In this document: one piece after another, positions 15,895 to 25,055 of the stretch
How positions within the stretch are numbered: position 1 is the first letter of the stretch
Layout of the letters: every line of letters begins with the position of its first letter
Assembly: GCA_030145625.1 (NCBI GenBank)
Contig: JAQYVF010000003.1
Coordinates: 42,735 to 106,734, forward strand
Direction of reading: 5' to 3'
DNA from: Desulfocapsa sp.
Lineage (GTDB): Bacteria > Desulfobacterota > Desulfobulbia > Desulfobulbales > Desulfocapsaceae
DNA: 64,000 nucleotides
Position numbers and translations under genes: made by a program
The notes under the pieces: generated by a model
Databases searched by the model: none
Told to the model about the DNA's origin: nothing
The model's input: the letters and a program-made list of their open reading frames with translations, nothing else

Positions 15895-16905
15895 ATGAAA
15901 AAACAATATCTTACTTCAATATTACTCCTTTGCATCATGCCCTTTCTTACCCACTGCGCTTCTCAGGATGATGTGAAAACCCTGAACTATCATGTCCGCT
16001 CACTGAACAAAAAAGTTGAGGACATGAAAGACAATACTGTTGACCAGATGCAACAACGACAGGCGAGCTCTTCCGGATTGATTGATCAGCTGCAGGCAGA
16101 TATCCTCCAACTGAGAAGTCAGCTCGACGAAAACAGTCATATGAATCGTATGCTCCAGGAGCAGAACAAAGAACTGCAGTTGGCTGTAGCTAATTTAAAG
16201 GAACAACAGGAGCAGCAGCTGAACAACAGGCTGGCTGAACACGCCGACAGGATCAAGCGGCAGGAAGAATCTCTGGCCGCAATCAGGCAGGCGCGAGTTG
16301 ACGACGCAGAAAGACGTTCCAAAGCGGCAGCAAAGGCAGCAGAAGCCGCCATGCGCAAAGCAAGAGAAGCAAGTATTGCCCAGGCAGCCGCTCGCAAACC
16401 CGGTAGTAGCCATATTAGTGCAACATCACAAAAAATAGTCTACTCTCAGACAGCTGCAAGCCCGGCAGCTTCAACACCGCAAGCTACGAAAAAAGTCGCA
16501 CAGCCTACTCCAGCAAAACCTACTGTTATTGCAAAAGACACTGTCGACTTTTTTTCCCAGGGACAACAGAAATATAACAAAAAGCAATATAATGAAGCCT
16601 ATGCTCTTTTTGAAAAGCAGATAAAAAAACAAGGATCAAAATCGTCCACGATCCCTACCCGCTATATGATGGGTGAATGTCTCTTTAAAAAAGGTGAATA
16701 CGATCAGGCCATCATCCAGTATCAACAGATCATTTCTAATTTCCCAGGCAACCCTCAGGCAGCTAAGGCCCTGTTGCGACAGGGAGAGGCCTTTGAGCAA
16801 CTCTCTGATAATGATACCGCTAAAATTATCTACAAAAAGGTTACCGCATCTTACGGTTCCACTCCTGAGGCTGAAATTGCCAGGAAGCGAATGAAATCAC
16901 TTTGA
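15895..16905 (+). CDS. CpoB/YbgF-like Tol-associated lipoprotein
   Basis: A 336-aa protein with a lipoprotein signal and lipobox LTHC (Cys21). A long coiled coil follows (about 30-165, ending in Ala/Arg-rich repeats), then a Ala/Thr/Pro-rich linker and three TPR-like units from about 220 (FFSQGQQKYNKKQYNEAYAL). This is the CpoB/YbgF plan, which in Escherichia coli coordinates peptidoglycan synthesis with outer-membrane constriction. It is unusually long and carries a lipobox, whereas E. coli CpoB is soluble. It follows tolB directly; no pal gene lies between them. Confidence 0.85.
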   Translation: MKKQYLTSILLLCIMPFLTHCASQDDVKTLNYHVRSLNKKVEDMKDNTVDQMQQRQASSSGLIDQLQADILQLRSQLDENSHMNRMLQEQNKELQLAVANLKEQQEQQLNNRLAEHADRIKRQEESLAAIRQARVDDAERRSKAAAKAAEAAMRKAREASIAQAAARKPGSSHISATSQKIVYSQTAASPAASTPQATKKVAQPTPAKPTVIAKDTVDFFSQGQQKYNKKQYNEAYALFEKQIKKQGSKSSTIPTRYMMGECLFKKGEYDQAIIQYQQIISNFPGNPQAAKALLRQGEAFEQLSDNDTAKIIYKKVTASYGSTPEAEIARKRMKSL

Positions 16906-17002
16906 TCGGCTCATCATACAATGAATAAATCATTCGCAATCACACATGCTTCATCTTTGATTGCCGGCAGGATTTTTATCATAGCATGCAGTTATACACA
17001 TT

Positions 17003-17746
17003 GTGGCCAGTCACAAAAAAATACGTCTAGATGAAATTCTTGTCCGTCGTGGACTGAGCAGCGATCTGCAACAGGCCCGAGGTGTTATCGGTGCTGGTGA
17101 AGTCTTTGTCAAAGGTCAGCGGGTTGATAAGGCAGGAAGTCAATTCACAGAGGACATTCAGCCGGAGATCCGGGAAAAATGTCCCTATGTCTCACGAGGT
17201 GGATTTAAGCTCAAAGGTGGCCTGGACTCCTTTTCCTTCGACCCTTCCGGGCTAATCTGTATCGATATAGGTGCCTCCAGCGGGGGATTTACCGATTGCC
17301 TCCTCCAACATGGGGCCAAAAAAGTCTATGCGGTGGATGTTGCCTATGGGCAACTGGACTGGAAATTACGCCAGGATGAACGCGTGGTGGTCATTGAAAG
17401 ATTCAATGCCAGGAAAATCTGCAGGGAACAGGTTCCTGAGCCCGTTGATCTGGCAGTTATAGATGCTGCATTTATCTCACTTAGCAAATTAATCCCGCCT
17501 CTCATCCCCCTGTTTTCTGAAACAGTCACCATCATCTGTCTGATCAAACCGCAATTTGAGCTCCCCCGGAAACTCATTCCTCAAGGAGGCGTCGTTCGCG
17601 ATCCCGACCATCATCAGCAAGCCATCGACTCGGTTATTGATTTTGTAGAACAGATCGGCCTTCATGCCAAAGAGGTCGTGCCAAGTCCCATTCTCGGTCC
17701 AAAGGGGAACCGTGAATTTCTTCTTTTGATCACGAATTACGAGTAA
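17003..17746 (+). CDS. tlyA: TlyA-family rRNA 2'-O-methyltransferase / hemolysin-like protein
   Basis: A 247-aa protein starting at GTG 17003. An S4 RNA-binding domain (about 5-65, RLDEILVRRGLSSDLQQAR) precedes an FtsJ-type Rossmann methyltransferase with CIDIGASSGGFTDCLLQHGA (SAM site) and LIKPQFELPR. Family members methylate 16S and 23S rRNA ribose at cytidine. Some are described as hemolysins, a role that cannot be read from sequence. The coding frame ends at 17746. Confidence 0.92.
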   Translation: MASHKKIRLDEILVRRGLSSDLQQARGVIGAGEVFVKGQRVDKAGSQFTEDIQPEIREKCPYVSRGGFKLKGGLDSFSFDPSGLICIDIGASSGGFTDCLLQHGAKKVYAVDVAYGQLDWKLRQDERVVVIERFNARKICREQVPEPVDLAVIDAAFISLSKLIPPLIPLFSETVTIICLIKPQFELPRKLIPQGGVVRDPDHHQQAIDSVIDFVEQIGLHAKEVVPSPILGPKGNREFLLLITNYE

Positions 17747-17765
17747 TTCGATTGGATAACTAAAC

Positions 17766-17812
17766 CGCAAAAGTAAAAGCTTGCTCGCTTTTGCGCAGTC
17801 TTGATTGACTGC
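17766..17812 (+). terminator. Two adjacent hairpins after tlyA
   Basis: CGCAAAAG (17766-17773) pairs with CTTTTGCG (17788-17795), and directly afterwards GCAGTC (17795-17800) pairs with GACTGC (17807-17812). They lie between convergent genes. No T run follows, so this is a weak terminator or simply a structured 3' end. Confidence 0.4.
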
Positions 17813-17822
17813 TGGGGAGAGG

Positions 17823-18251
17823 TTACTTCTTTTGCTCCATGCTTTTTCTGATTTTTTCAAGTTCTTCAACAACTGGATTTCGTTCACCTGCAGAGCCCAT
17901 GTACTGACGGAGATCAACTCGGTTCACTTCTCCAACCTTCTTTCCAAGGAATTCACATACGGCTGTGACGTTGAATTGCGTAGGAGAAACATTCGGTTGT
18001 GTATTTTCTCCGAAAAGTGTCCAGCTCGATCCAAGAGCCAAAATCAGTTCGGCTTCGGGTGGGAAGCTATCAATGGGAATCAAAAATACGCTTTTGATTC
18101 GAAGATTCTTTTTAGCAACATCCTTTTTCAATTTTCCACGTGAACTCAACTTGTCAAGAATAGCTCCTATTTCTTGCAAAGAATCACCCACGATTTCCCC
18201 ATCAACGCAACGCCTCCTCCTCACAGTAGCCAACATTTTATTAGGGAGCAC
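17823..18251 (-). CDS. Hypothetical protein, possibly a gene remnant (142 aa)
   Basis: A 142-codon frame that does not resemble any family I know. It has a basic N-terminus (TVRRRRC), a beta-rich middle (LRIKSVFLIPID, AELILALGSSW) and a charged helical end (VVEELEKIRKSMEQKK). No ribosome-binding site supports the ATG at 18251. A strong purine run (GAGGAGGAGG) lies inside the frame but is not followed by an in-frame start. It may be a real orphan gene or the 3' part of a decayed one. Confidence 0.4.
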   Translation of the reverse strand: MLPNKMLATVRRRRCVDGEIVGDSLQEIGAILDKLSSRGKLKKDVAKKNLRIKSVFLIPIDSFPPEAELILALGSSWTLFGENTQPNVSPTQFNVTAVCEFLGKKVGEVNRVDLRQYMGSAGERNPVVEELEKIRKSMEQKK

Positions 18252-18600
18252 AATGGAATAACTTCCCCTTTATGTAGGGCTGTTGCCTTCCCTCTATTCC
18301 GCACCGGCTACTCCGGCGCTTACGATCTGCCCTCTCCGCCTCAACCTATTGTTTTACTGTTCCATTTTTCCGCTAGGCTATCAAAATAAAATTTAAAAAA
18401 ACGTGTGGACTTAAGGGAAATCGTGTGAGAGAGTCCAGTAATAATAGATTTCTTTATTACTCATAGCAATGCAGGTCAAGACACCGAAAACGGTTAAAAA
18501 AGGCATATGCAACTTTCTAACCTAACACGGCTGTTTAGAGGTACGCTTTAGTCGGATGAGCCAATACTTTTTTTGAAAAAAATTTCCCAGGTGTGTACGC
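18252..18600. other. Non-coding leader region upstream of the chemoreceptor
   Basis: No gene is supported here. The region contains a hairpin AGTAATAA/TTATTACT within 18440-18465 and an A/T-rich stretch before the receptor start, with CAGG 8-10 bases upstream of ATG 18601. The length would allow a structured 5' leader, but I cannot match it to a known riboswitch. Confidence 0.35.
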
Positions 18601-20649
18601 ATGAAAAACATGAAACTCAGTGTAAAGTTAATAGGTGGTTTTATCATCACTGCAATTATCATCCTCGGAGTTGGCATCACTGCAATGGTGCAACAGGAGA
18701 AAATGCACGATCTCCAGATTGAATTAGCTGAACAGGATCTACCATCAGTTGCACACATGCTTGAAATAAAGGGTGAACTAGCCAATATCGCAGGATTGAT
18801 GCGTACTCTCCTCACTCCCTATGCCACAGCAGAACAGAGAGAACAGGTACACCAGGGGTTACTCGATGGAAGGAAAGTATACGGGGCTGCAAAGGAAGAT
18901 TTTCTAGTCCTCGACTTTGCTAAAACGATTGAGTCGGAATGGAAAGAATTTTCTGACGACTTAGGTAAATGGGTGAAAGTTAACAACAAAGCGGTAGATA
19001 TTTCAAAGGGACTCATCGCCTCCGATATGGTTAACCCTACAAAATTGAACAATCATATGAACGCCTTTGAAATCGCTCACCAGTCACTGCTCGCTAAAGT
19101 AGGAAAACTTCTTGTCCTTAATCAAGATTTTGCCGGGGGGACTGACGGTACCGCCTGTTCACTTGGAAAATGGCTGGACAACATGGATACTACCAACTCT
19201 CAAATTGTCTCAATAACCAAAGAGTTACGACCAGTCCACCTGAACCTTCACAAAGCAGTCGCCAAAATTAAAGAAAACGCCAACCAACAACAAACAATTC
19301 AAGCTCAGGATATAGCGAGCAATGAGCTGTTTCCTTTGTCTGAAAAAGTATTTGAATTTGTCCATGAAATGAAGGTGATAAGCGATATAACAAATAACTC
19401 GTTTACAGAAATGAATAAACTCCTCCTCTTTGAGGCCGCAGAACATCAGGCCAACGCTTTCAAAACTATGGATGACATTGTGCACAAGGCTGAACAGGGA
19501 GCTGAAAACACCGTATTAAGGGGCGAGAGTATTGCAAATCAGAGCTTTGTCATTACAACCATTTGCATAATCATAGGTGTGATTCTTGCTCTAGGTCTCG
19601 GTTGTTACCTCACATTCAGTATCACCAGGCCGCTATTTAAAGGTGTTGAGCTTTCTAAGGCGATGGCAGAGGGTGACCTGACGAAAACCATGGACGTGGA
19701 CCAAAAAGACGAAATCGGTACCCTCGCATTATCCCTAAATCAAATGGCAGGCAATCTCAGAACAATGATATCAGAAATTGGTGATGGGGTTAATAGTGTT
19801 GACGACTCCTCCAGCCAACTTGCCGCAATTTCTGACCAGATGTCATCAGGGGCAGAGACCACAGCGGCAAAATCTGGTCAGGTTGCCACATCAGCAGAAG
19901 AAATGAGTGCAAACCAGAGCTCTGTCGCAGCAGCGATGGAACAGGCTTCAGTCAATATCAATATGGTTGCAGTTGCTACTGAAGAGATGAACGCCACCAT
20001 TACAGAAATTGCCCAGAACTCCACACGTGGAAAAGACATAACCAGCCAGGCAGTTGTTCAATCCCAGCAAGCATCCGAAAAAGTCGATGAACTTGGCCGG
20101 GCTGCAGACGAAATCAACAAAGTGACCGAGGTTATCACAGAAATCTCTGAACAAACTAATCTCCTGGCGTTAAATGCCACCATTGAAGCAGCAAGAGCCG
20201 GTGAGGCGGGTAAAGGTTTTGCTGTCGTAGCAAATGAGATTAAAGATCTTGCCAAACAAACCGCTGACGCCACTCTTGAGATCAAAAACAAAATTCAAGG
20301 AATTCAACAGGCAACCGGAGTAACCGTCAAGGAGATTAATGCAATTGCAACGGTAATTACAGATGTTGATCAGATTGTAGCAACAATTGCCACTGCGGTT
20401 GAAGAACAGACCGCAACAACCAAAGAGATTGCGGAAAATGTTGGACAGGCCTCTAATGGCATCAACGAGGTTAACGAAAACATCGCTCAAACTTCTACTG
20501 TTGCAGAAGAAATTGCAGCTGATATCGCTGACGTCAACAATAGTGCCAATGAAATGAGCGGTGCGAGTTCCCAGGTAAAGGAGAACGCCAGAGATCTTTC
20601 CTCGGTAGCAGGAAGTCTTCAACAGATGGTTGCAAAATTTAAGATCTAA
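18601..20649 (+). CDS. Methyl-accepting chemotaxis protein with a CZB-like periplasmic segment
   Basis: A 682-aa chemoreceptor. The N-terminal membrane helix (about 8-30) is followed by a large periplasmic helical domain, a second helix (about 317-340), a HAMP domain ([20 protein letters not shown]) and a long signalling hairpin whose tip reads [21 protein letters not shown], the CheA/CheW contact. Inside the periplasmic part lies ACSLGKWLD, then [12 protein letters not shown], with a preceding His: the Cys/His/His pattern of a chemoreceptor zinc-binding (CZB) domain, which is normally cytoplasmic. The ligand is unknown. No che genes are nearby, so it is an orphan receptor. Confidence 0.93.
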   Translation: MKNMKLSVKLIGGFIITAIIILGVGITAMVQQEKMHDLQIELAEQDLPSVAHMLEIKGELANIAGLMRTLLTPYATAEQREQVHQGLLDGRKVYGAAKEDFLVLDFAKTIESEWKEFSDDLGKWVKVNNKAVDISKGLIASDMVNPTKLNNHMNAFEIAHQSLLAKVGKLLVLNQDFAGGTDGTACSLGKWLDNMDTTNSQIVSITKELRPVHLNLHKAVAKIKENANQQQTIQAQDIASNELFPLSEKVFEFVHEMKVISDITNNSFTEMNKLLLFEAAEHQANAFKTMDDIVHKAEQGAENTVLRGESIANQSFVITTICIIIGVILALGLGCYLTFSITRPLFKGVELSKAMAEGDLTKTMDVDQKDEIGTLALSLNQMAGNLRTMISEIGDGVNSVDDSSSQLAAISDQMSSGAETTAAKSGQVATSAEEMSANQSSVAAAMEQASVNINMVAVATEEMNATITEIAQNSTRGKDITSQAVVQSQQASEKVDELGRAADEINKVTEVITEISEQTNLLALNATIEAARAGEAGKGFAVVANEIKDLAKQTADATLEIKNKIQGIQQATGVTVKEINAIATVITDVDQIVATIATAVEEQTATTKEIAENVGQASNGINEVNENIAQTSTVAEEIAADIADVNNSANEMSGASSQVKENARDLSSVAGSLQQMVAKFKI

Positions 20650-20663
20650 CTCCCTCAGATCAG

Positions 20664-20700
20664 TATCAATGAATGCCTTCCACCGAGGTGTTCATTGATA
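20664..20700. terminator. Hairpin between chemoreceptor and convergent protease gene
   Basis: TATCAATGAA (20664-20673) pairs perfectly with TTCATTGATA (20691-20700), and a second small stem AAGGCT-AAC-AGCCTT lies at 20715-20729. They sit between convergent genes and probably mark transcript ends, although no T tract follows. Confidence 0.5.
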
Positions 20701-20737
20701 CAATCTCCGCGTTAAAGGCTAACAGCCTTAGGTCATT

Positions 20738-22153
20738 TCACTTTTTCTTTAGTAGTTTTTCGATGGTTTCCTGCATCATTTTGCCTTCCTGCCGCAGATC
20801 TTCAGCTAACCCATGGTCGTTAAGGGCAACCTGAATGCTCTGCTTGGCAAGCTTCAATCGTCCCTCGTAAAGATAATATTTCGCCAGATAGTATGAGGCT
20901 GCGCCATTATCCCCTTTGGCTGCCCTGAGCCTTCCAAGCTCAAAGTAGACCTTTGAATAAAGGGGCATAAAATCTTCCACCTCCAGCAGATACCTCTCAG
21001 CCGGATCAATATTTCCAAGTTCCAAATTGATCCTTGCCAACTGAAAGGTAGCCCACATATCGTCACGATTACGCTTATAAGCGGCTCTTATCAATTCCAG
21101 GGCCCGCTCTTTATTACCATCCTCCATTTCCACCAGACCAAGATCCACCAGCAGAATTGACCTATCCGGGTAATGGGCAATCACCTTTTGGAGAAGCTTT
21201 CGACTGGAATCAAAATTATTTTCCATTCTGTCCAACTGCGACAGCCCGTATTGAAGCATAATTTTCTTCTCTGCCGAAGCGGACTGATCGGCAAGCTTAC
21301 TGAGGAGAAAATTTCGAAACTTTTTCCCGTCAGATATCTGGGAAAGAATTCGATATTTCATACGAAGAAAGGAGAAGTTATCGGTCTTTTTAAAAGTGGC
21401 AAGCTGCTTATCATCCAAGGCCAGCAAGGATTGTACATAATCGAGCCTGGACTCCGGGTGAGGATGGGTGAGCAGATACTGAGGAACATTTCCCATGGAG
21501 TATCGGGTGATACGACGCATGGTTTGAAGCATTCCTTCTTCTCCCTCTGGATTTCTCCCCATTTTTTTCATCCAGCCATAGGCAAGAATGTCTGCCTCTT
21601 CCTCATGTTCCCTGCTGAAATGAAGAGAAGCAGCCTGGCCGGCAGCCAAAGATCCGGTAAACAAGGCCTGGCTGAGAGCACCTGCTCCAAGGGCCAGGCC
21701 TGCCAAGGCAAGGATAGTTGTGGCAATGCTGACTTTACTCCCCCGATCCATTCCCTTGGCGATATGGCGGGAAGTCACATGGCCGATCTCATGGGCAAGG
21801 ACCGCGACAAGTTCATTTTCTTCCTTCATCTGTTCAATGAGACCGCTATAGAAAAAGACCAGACCGGAAGGGGCGGCAAAGGCATTGAACTGAGTGGAAT
21901 TGATAATATAGAAGTGATAGTCAAAGTATTGGACACCTGCTACTTCGAGCACCTCTTGTCCAAGATCATTGATATATTGAAAGATATCAGGATCATCAAG
22001 TAGAGGAAAGGCAAGACGGATTTGAAAAAGCAACTCTTCACCCATCTCTCTCTCTTCGCCAACTGTCAGAGCTGCACTCTGGGTAACAGTGGTAACAAAG
22101 AGTAGAAGTGCTGCAAGAAAGCAGACAAATGTTTTATAGCAATAGCGTAGCAT
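20738..22153 (-). CDS. M48-family metalloprotease with TPR tail (BepA-like)
   Basis: A 471-aa exported protein. Start 22153 (MLRYC) has GGAG five bases upstream; an ATG six codons earlier lacks this. A signal peptide cut near QSA is followed by an M48 peptidase domain with zinc motif HEIGH and the third ligand in REHEEEADILAYGW. A hydrophobic Gly/Ala stretch lies between them (ATTILALAGLALGAGALSQA). The C-terminal half is TPR-like (NNFDSSRKLLQKVIAHYP and further repeats). E. coli BepA has the same plan and clears stalled outer-membrane assembly substrates in the periplasm. The same role is likely here. Confidence 0.9.
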   Translation of the reverse strand: MLRYCYKTFVCFLAALLLFVTTVTQSAALTVGEEREMGEELLFQIRLAFPLLDDPDIFQYINDLGQEVLEVAGVQYFDYHFYIINSTQFNAFAAPSGLVFFYSGLIEQMKEENELVAVLAHEIGHVTSRHIAKGMDRGSKVSIATTILALAGLALGAGALSQALFTGSLAAGQAASLHFSREHEEEADILAYGWMKKMGRNPEGEEGMLQTMRRITRYSMGNVPQYLLTHPHPESRLDYVQSLLALDDKQLATFKKTDNFSFLRMKYRILSQISDGKKFRNFLLSKLADQSASAEKKIMLQYGLSQLDRMENNFDSSRKLLQKVIAHYPDRSILLVDLGLVEMEDGNKERALELIRAAYKRNRDDMWATFQLARINLELGNIDPAERYLLEVEDFMPLYSKVYFELGRLRAAKGDNGAASYYLAKYYLYEGRLKLAKQSIQVALNDHGLAEDLRQEGKMMQETIEKLLKKK

Positions 22154-22432
22154 ACCATCTCCAGATCTCATTAAATGCAGGGTACCTTGAAAAATTAGAA
22201 TTTTCGTTCAATATCGAGGCTTGAGAAAAATTTTACCATAGGCGCCCCACAGGAACCACCCTAACTACGGATACAAGTGCCCTTTGGGTGCATCTATTTG
22301 ATATTCCGAGGATAAAAATTTCCTCATAACGAAGAGTTTGGGCGAAAAGGCAATTTTGCAAGGTGGCCTTAAGATACCTTACCAGAGAGTGAATTACTTA
22401 TACCAGCAACTTGAGACGTACAACGTTATCCT

Positions 22433-23416
22433 TTACAGAGACCTGCATAGCCTTTCCATGCCCTCCTCCGTAGTAATTCGTGGAGAGTAGCCGAAATCCT
22501 GCCTCGCCTTGGCAATGGAAAAACAGTGAGATTTTGCGAGTTGTTCGGCAAGAAAACGCGTCATCCGCGGTTCCTGTGCAGGCTTCAACATCCGGTGCAG
22601 CCCCTCAAGCAACGTTCCAGCCGCATAAGCAAGAGGAAACGAGACACGGCTTTGGATTGGTGGCACATCCATTCTTTGGAACAACTCATCAATCCACTGC
22701 CACAAATTCACAGCTTTGCCCTGGCTTATGAAATAGGCCTGCCCGGAGGCCGTCCCACTCGTTTCCAGATTTTGCGCTGCCAGGATATGGGCCTCAGCAA
22801 CGTTTTCCACATAGCTGATATCCACCAGGTTTGTACAGTCTCCAACCTTTTTCAGTTGCCTTTGTCTCCCCCGCTCAAGAAGACGGGGAATAAGATGGGG
22901 ATCACCAGGCCCCCACACCAGGTGCGGACGAATGGCACATGTGGAAAGCTCTTTTCCAGCTTCTCCCAACACCATTTTTTCGGCCATGACCTTACTCTTA
23001 GCATAGTGGCAGAGGAACTGGTCTGCATAGGGGAGTCGTTCATCTCCATTCACTATATCCTCCCCGTTAAAGACCACGGAAGGAGTGGAGGTATAAACAA
23101 GATGTCGGATCTTATTTTTTTTACAAGCGGCAAGGACGTTTTCAGTACCCAGGACATTGATACGATAAAAATCGTCCCATTTCCCCCAAATTCCAGCCAA
23201 GGCGGCAACATGAAAAACAGTATCCACTTCCCGACAGCAGTCAAGGAGAAATGAAGGATCACAAATATCACCTTGAAAACATTGGGCTCCCAGGGCCTCG
23301 ATCTCCGGATATTGATTACGGCCAACTACCAGACACTCTATATCTTGCAGACGAAGGAGCCTGACAATATGGCTGCCGACAAACCCACCTCCCCCTGTCA
23401 CCAGCACACGCTTCAC
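22433..23416 (-). CDS. oleD: OleD-like 2-alkyl-3-ketoacid reductase (SDR epimerase fold)
   Basis: A 327-aa extended short-chain dehydrogenase with NAD(P) motif VTGGGGFVGSHIV at the start and the YAKSK catalytic pair (after FLCH). It resembles 3-beta-HSD/epimerase proteins. Its GTG start overlaps the oleC stop (GTGA), and oleB precedes oleC, which gives the oleB-oleC-oleD order known from long-chain olefin synthesis. In that pathway OleD reduces the 2-alkyl-3-ketoacid made by OleA to the beta-hydroxy acid. The assignment rests mainly on this neighbourhood. Confidence 0.85.
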   Translation of the reverse strand: MKRVLVTGGGGFVGSHIVRLLRLQDIECLVVGRNQYPEIEALGAQCFQGDICDPSFLLDCCREVDTVFHVAALAGIWGKWDDFYRINVLGTENVLAACKKNKIRHLVYTSTPSVVFNGEDIVNGDERLPYADQFLCHYAKSKVMAEKMVLGEAGKELSTCAIRPHLVWGPGDPHLIPRLLERGRQRQLKKVGDCTNLVDISYVENVAEAHILAAQNLETSGTASGQAYFISQGKAVNLWQWIDELFQRMDVPPIQSRVSFPLAYAAGTLLEGLHRMLKPAQEPRMTRFLAEQLAKSHCFSIAKARQDFGYSPRITTEEGMERLCRSL

Positions 23417-25044
23417 AGTTTGCCCTCCAGTTCGCCACTAGCCCATACACTCAGTTTCTCACGGAATATCTTTGCATTATGACGAATATCCACCGGAAAG
23501 TCTGGATGAATGAGATAATATTGTATCTCACTGGTCAGAGAATTTTCCACACCAAGTCGCCTGGCCTCACTGATAAGTTGGTCGGCAGAAATGTTTGAAT
23601 CTTTTTCCGGTTCAAGAATGATGACGGGTATACTGTTTTCACTCCCGGCAGCGGCTACTGCCACCAATGCCGAGCGATAGATATGGGAGTGAACGTTATA
23701 AACAGCTTCACAGGGGATAGTAAAAAAAGTTTTTCCTTCAGTTATTACCCGGTGAGCACGTCTGCCGCAGAACCAGAGCCGCCCCTCCTGATCAAGATAT
23801 CCCACATCTCCCATGCGATGCCAGAAACCGGCACCATCCTGAATCTTGGCCAAACAATTTTCCTCAGGATTATTTTCATAACTGCGAGTAACTACATCAC
23901 CTTGGACAATGATCTCGCCAATCTCTCCCGGCTCAAGAAACTTAGAACGATCAAGTTGCTCCACAGCTTTATCACTGATGGGCAGGATTCCGATTTCAAT
24001 TCCCGGCAGCGGTCGTCCGACACAGGTACCTTTGCCGACTCTAGTCAGAGGCCAGGTCTGCTCAACTATTTCCCTGCCTTCAATGGAGACAATGGGAAGA
24101 CTCTCTGTAGCACCATAAGGAGTGTGAATTTGAGCTTCCGGACCAAGAATATCCTGCATCCTGGAAATGAGTTCACCAGAGACCGGGGCTCCTGCCATGA
24201 GTACCTTATTGAGTGTTCTCAAGGTTAGGCCACGAGACTCACCGTAGCCTGCTATCACGTTCCAGATTGCAGGAGAGCCAAATGAATAGGTGACATCATA
24301 TTTTTTAATGGAATCAACAAAACGTTTTGGATCAACCTGGGCAGGACGAGTGGGATCCATGTCGGGAATAACCGCCTTGGCACCGAGTGCTGTGGAGAAG
24401 AGGGCAAAGAGGGGAAAGGCAGGTTGGTCGGTTTGTCCGGGACCGATACCATAATAGTCTCGAATCAACCTGAGCTGGGCATGAAACATCCCGTGCTCGT
24501 AACGAACACCCTTGGGCGGACCGGTAGAACCGGTGGTAAAGATTATGGCTGCAAGCTCATCAGCCTGCGCGTCATAGGCAGGAAAAGGAGGGAAATCCTG
24601 ATCTGCCTGCCTGCAGATATCAGGACCGAAAAGGCCAAGTGAAGGACCGCAGCAGAAGCGCTGGTGGACACTTTGAAAGGGTCTGCGAAACAGCAAACGA
24701 AAAACATGGGCTTTAGGAATACCGACAAACCCTTTGGGACGTACCCCTTCTATACATCGAAGCAGATTCCTGTATCCCATTCCAGGGTCGATGAGAATAA
24801 CAGGTGCACCAATTTTGAACAGGGCAAAGGTAAGAGAGATAAAATCGGCAGAAGGTTTGACCATGAGCATCACCCGCTCTCCTGCACGAATTCCTTTTCT
24901 GCTCAGAATATGGGCAAATCCGTCCGCCCTCCGATTCAGTTGTTCAAAGGTCAGAGATTTACCGGTGGCAGCTTCTACCAGTCCAATTTCGTCTCCCTGC
25001 TCCTGCGCCCTTTCCGCCAGCGTCGCGGCAATATTGACACTCAC
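23413..25044 (-). CDS. oleC: OleC-like beta-lactone synthetase (AMP-dependent ligase fold)
   Basis: A 543-aa member of the ANL superfamily. It has the P-loop-like TTGSTGPPKGVRYEHG, the adenylate motif PYGATESLP, and the hinge region near WHRMGDVGYLDQEGRLWFCG. OleC turns the 2-alkyl-3-hydroxyacid into a beta-lactone with ATP. The start is GTG at 25044, 11 bases after oleB. The sequence HRVITEGKTFFTIPCE replaces the usual ANL A10 neighbourhood, as in OleC proteins. A simple acyl-CoA ligase is the alternative, made less likely by the flanking oleB and oleD. Confidence 0.87.
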   Translation of the reverse strand: MSVNIAATLAERAQEQGDEIGLVEAATGKSLTFEQLNRRADGFAHILSRKGIRAGERVMLMVKPSADFISLTFALFKIGAPVILIDPGMGYRNLLRCIEGVRPKGFVGIPKAHVFRLLFRRPFQSVHQRFCCGPSLGLFGPDICRQADQDFPPFPAYDAQADELAAIIFTTGSTGPPKGVRYEHGMFHAQLRLIRDYYGIGPGQTDQPAFPLFALFSTALGAKAVIPDMDPTRPAQVDPKRFVDSIKKYDVTYSFGSPAIWNVIAGYGESRGLTLRTLNKVLMAGAPVSGELISRMQDILGPEAQIHTPYGATESLPIVSIEGREIVEQTWPLTRVGKGTCVGRPLPGIEIGILPISDKAVEQLDRSKFLEPGEIGEIIVQGDVVTRSYENNPEENCLAKIQDGAGFWHRMGDVGYLDQEGRLWFCGRRAHRVITEGKTFFTIPCEAVYNVHSHIYRSALVAVAAAGSENSIPVIILEPEKDSNISADQLISEARRLGVENSLTSEIQYYLIHPDFPVDIRHNAKIFREKLSVWASGELEGKL

Positions 25045-25055
25045 CCGGAACTCCG

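Noticed and set aside
18252..18600. Cyclic-di-GMP or other riboswitch upstream of the chemoreceptor
   Set aside because: The length would fit, but I cannot find the conserved core of any riboswitch class; only a short hairpin is visible.
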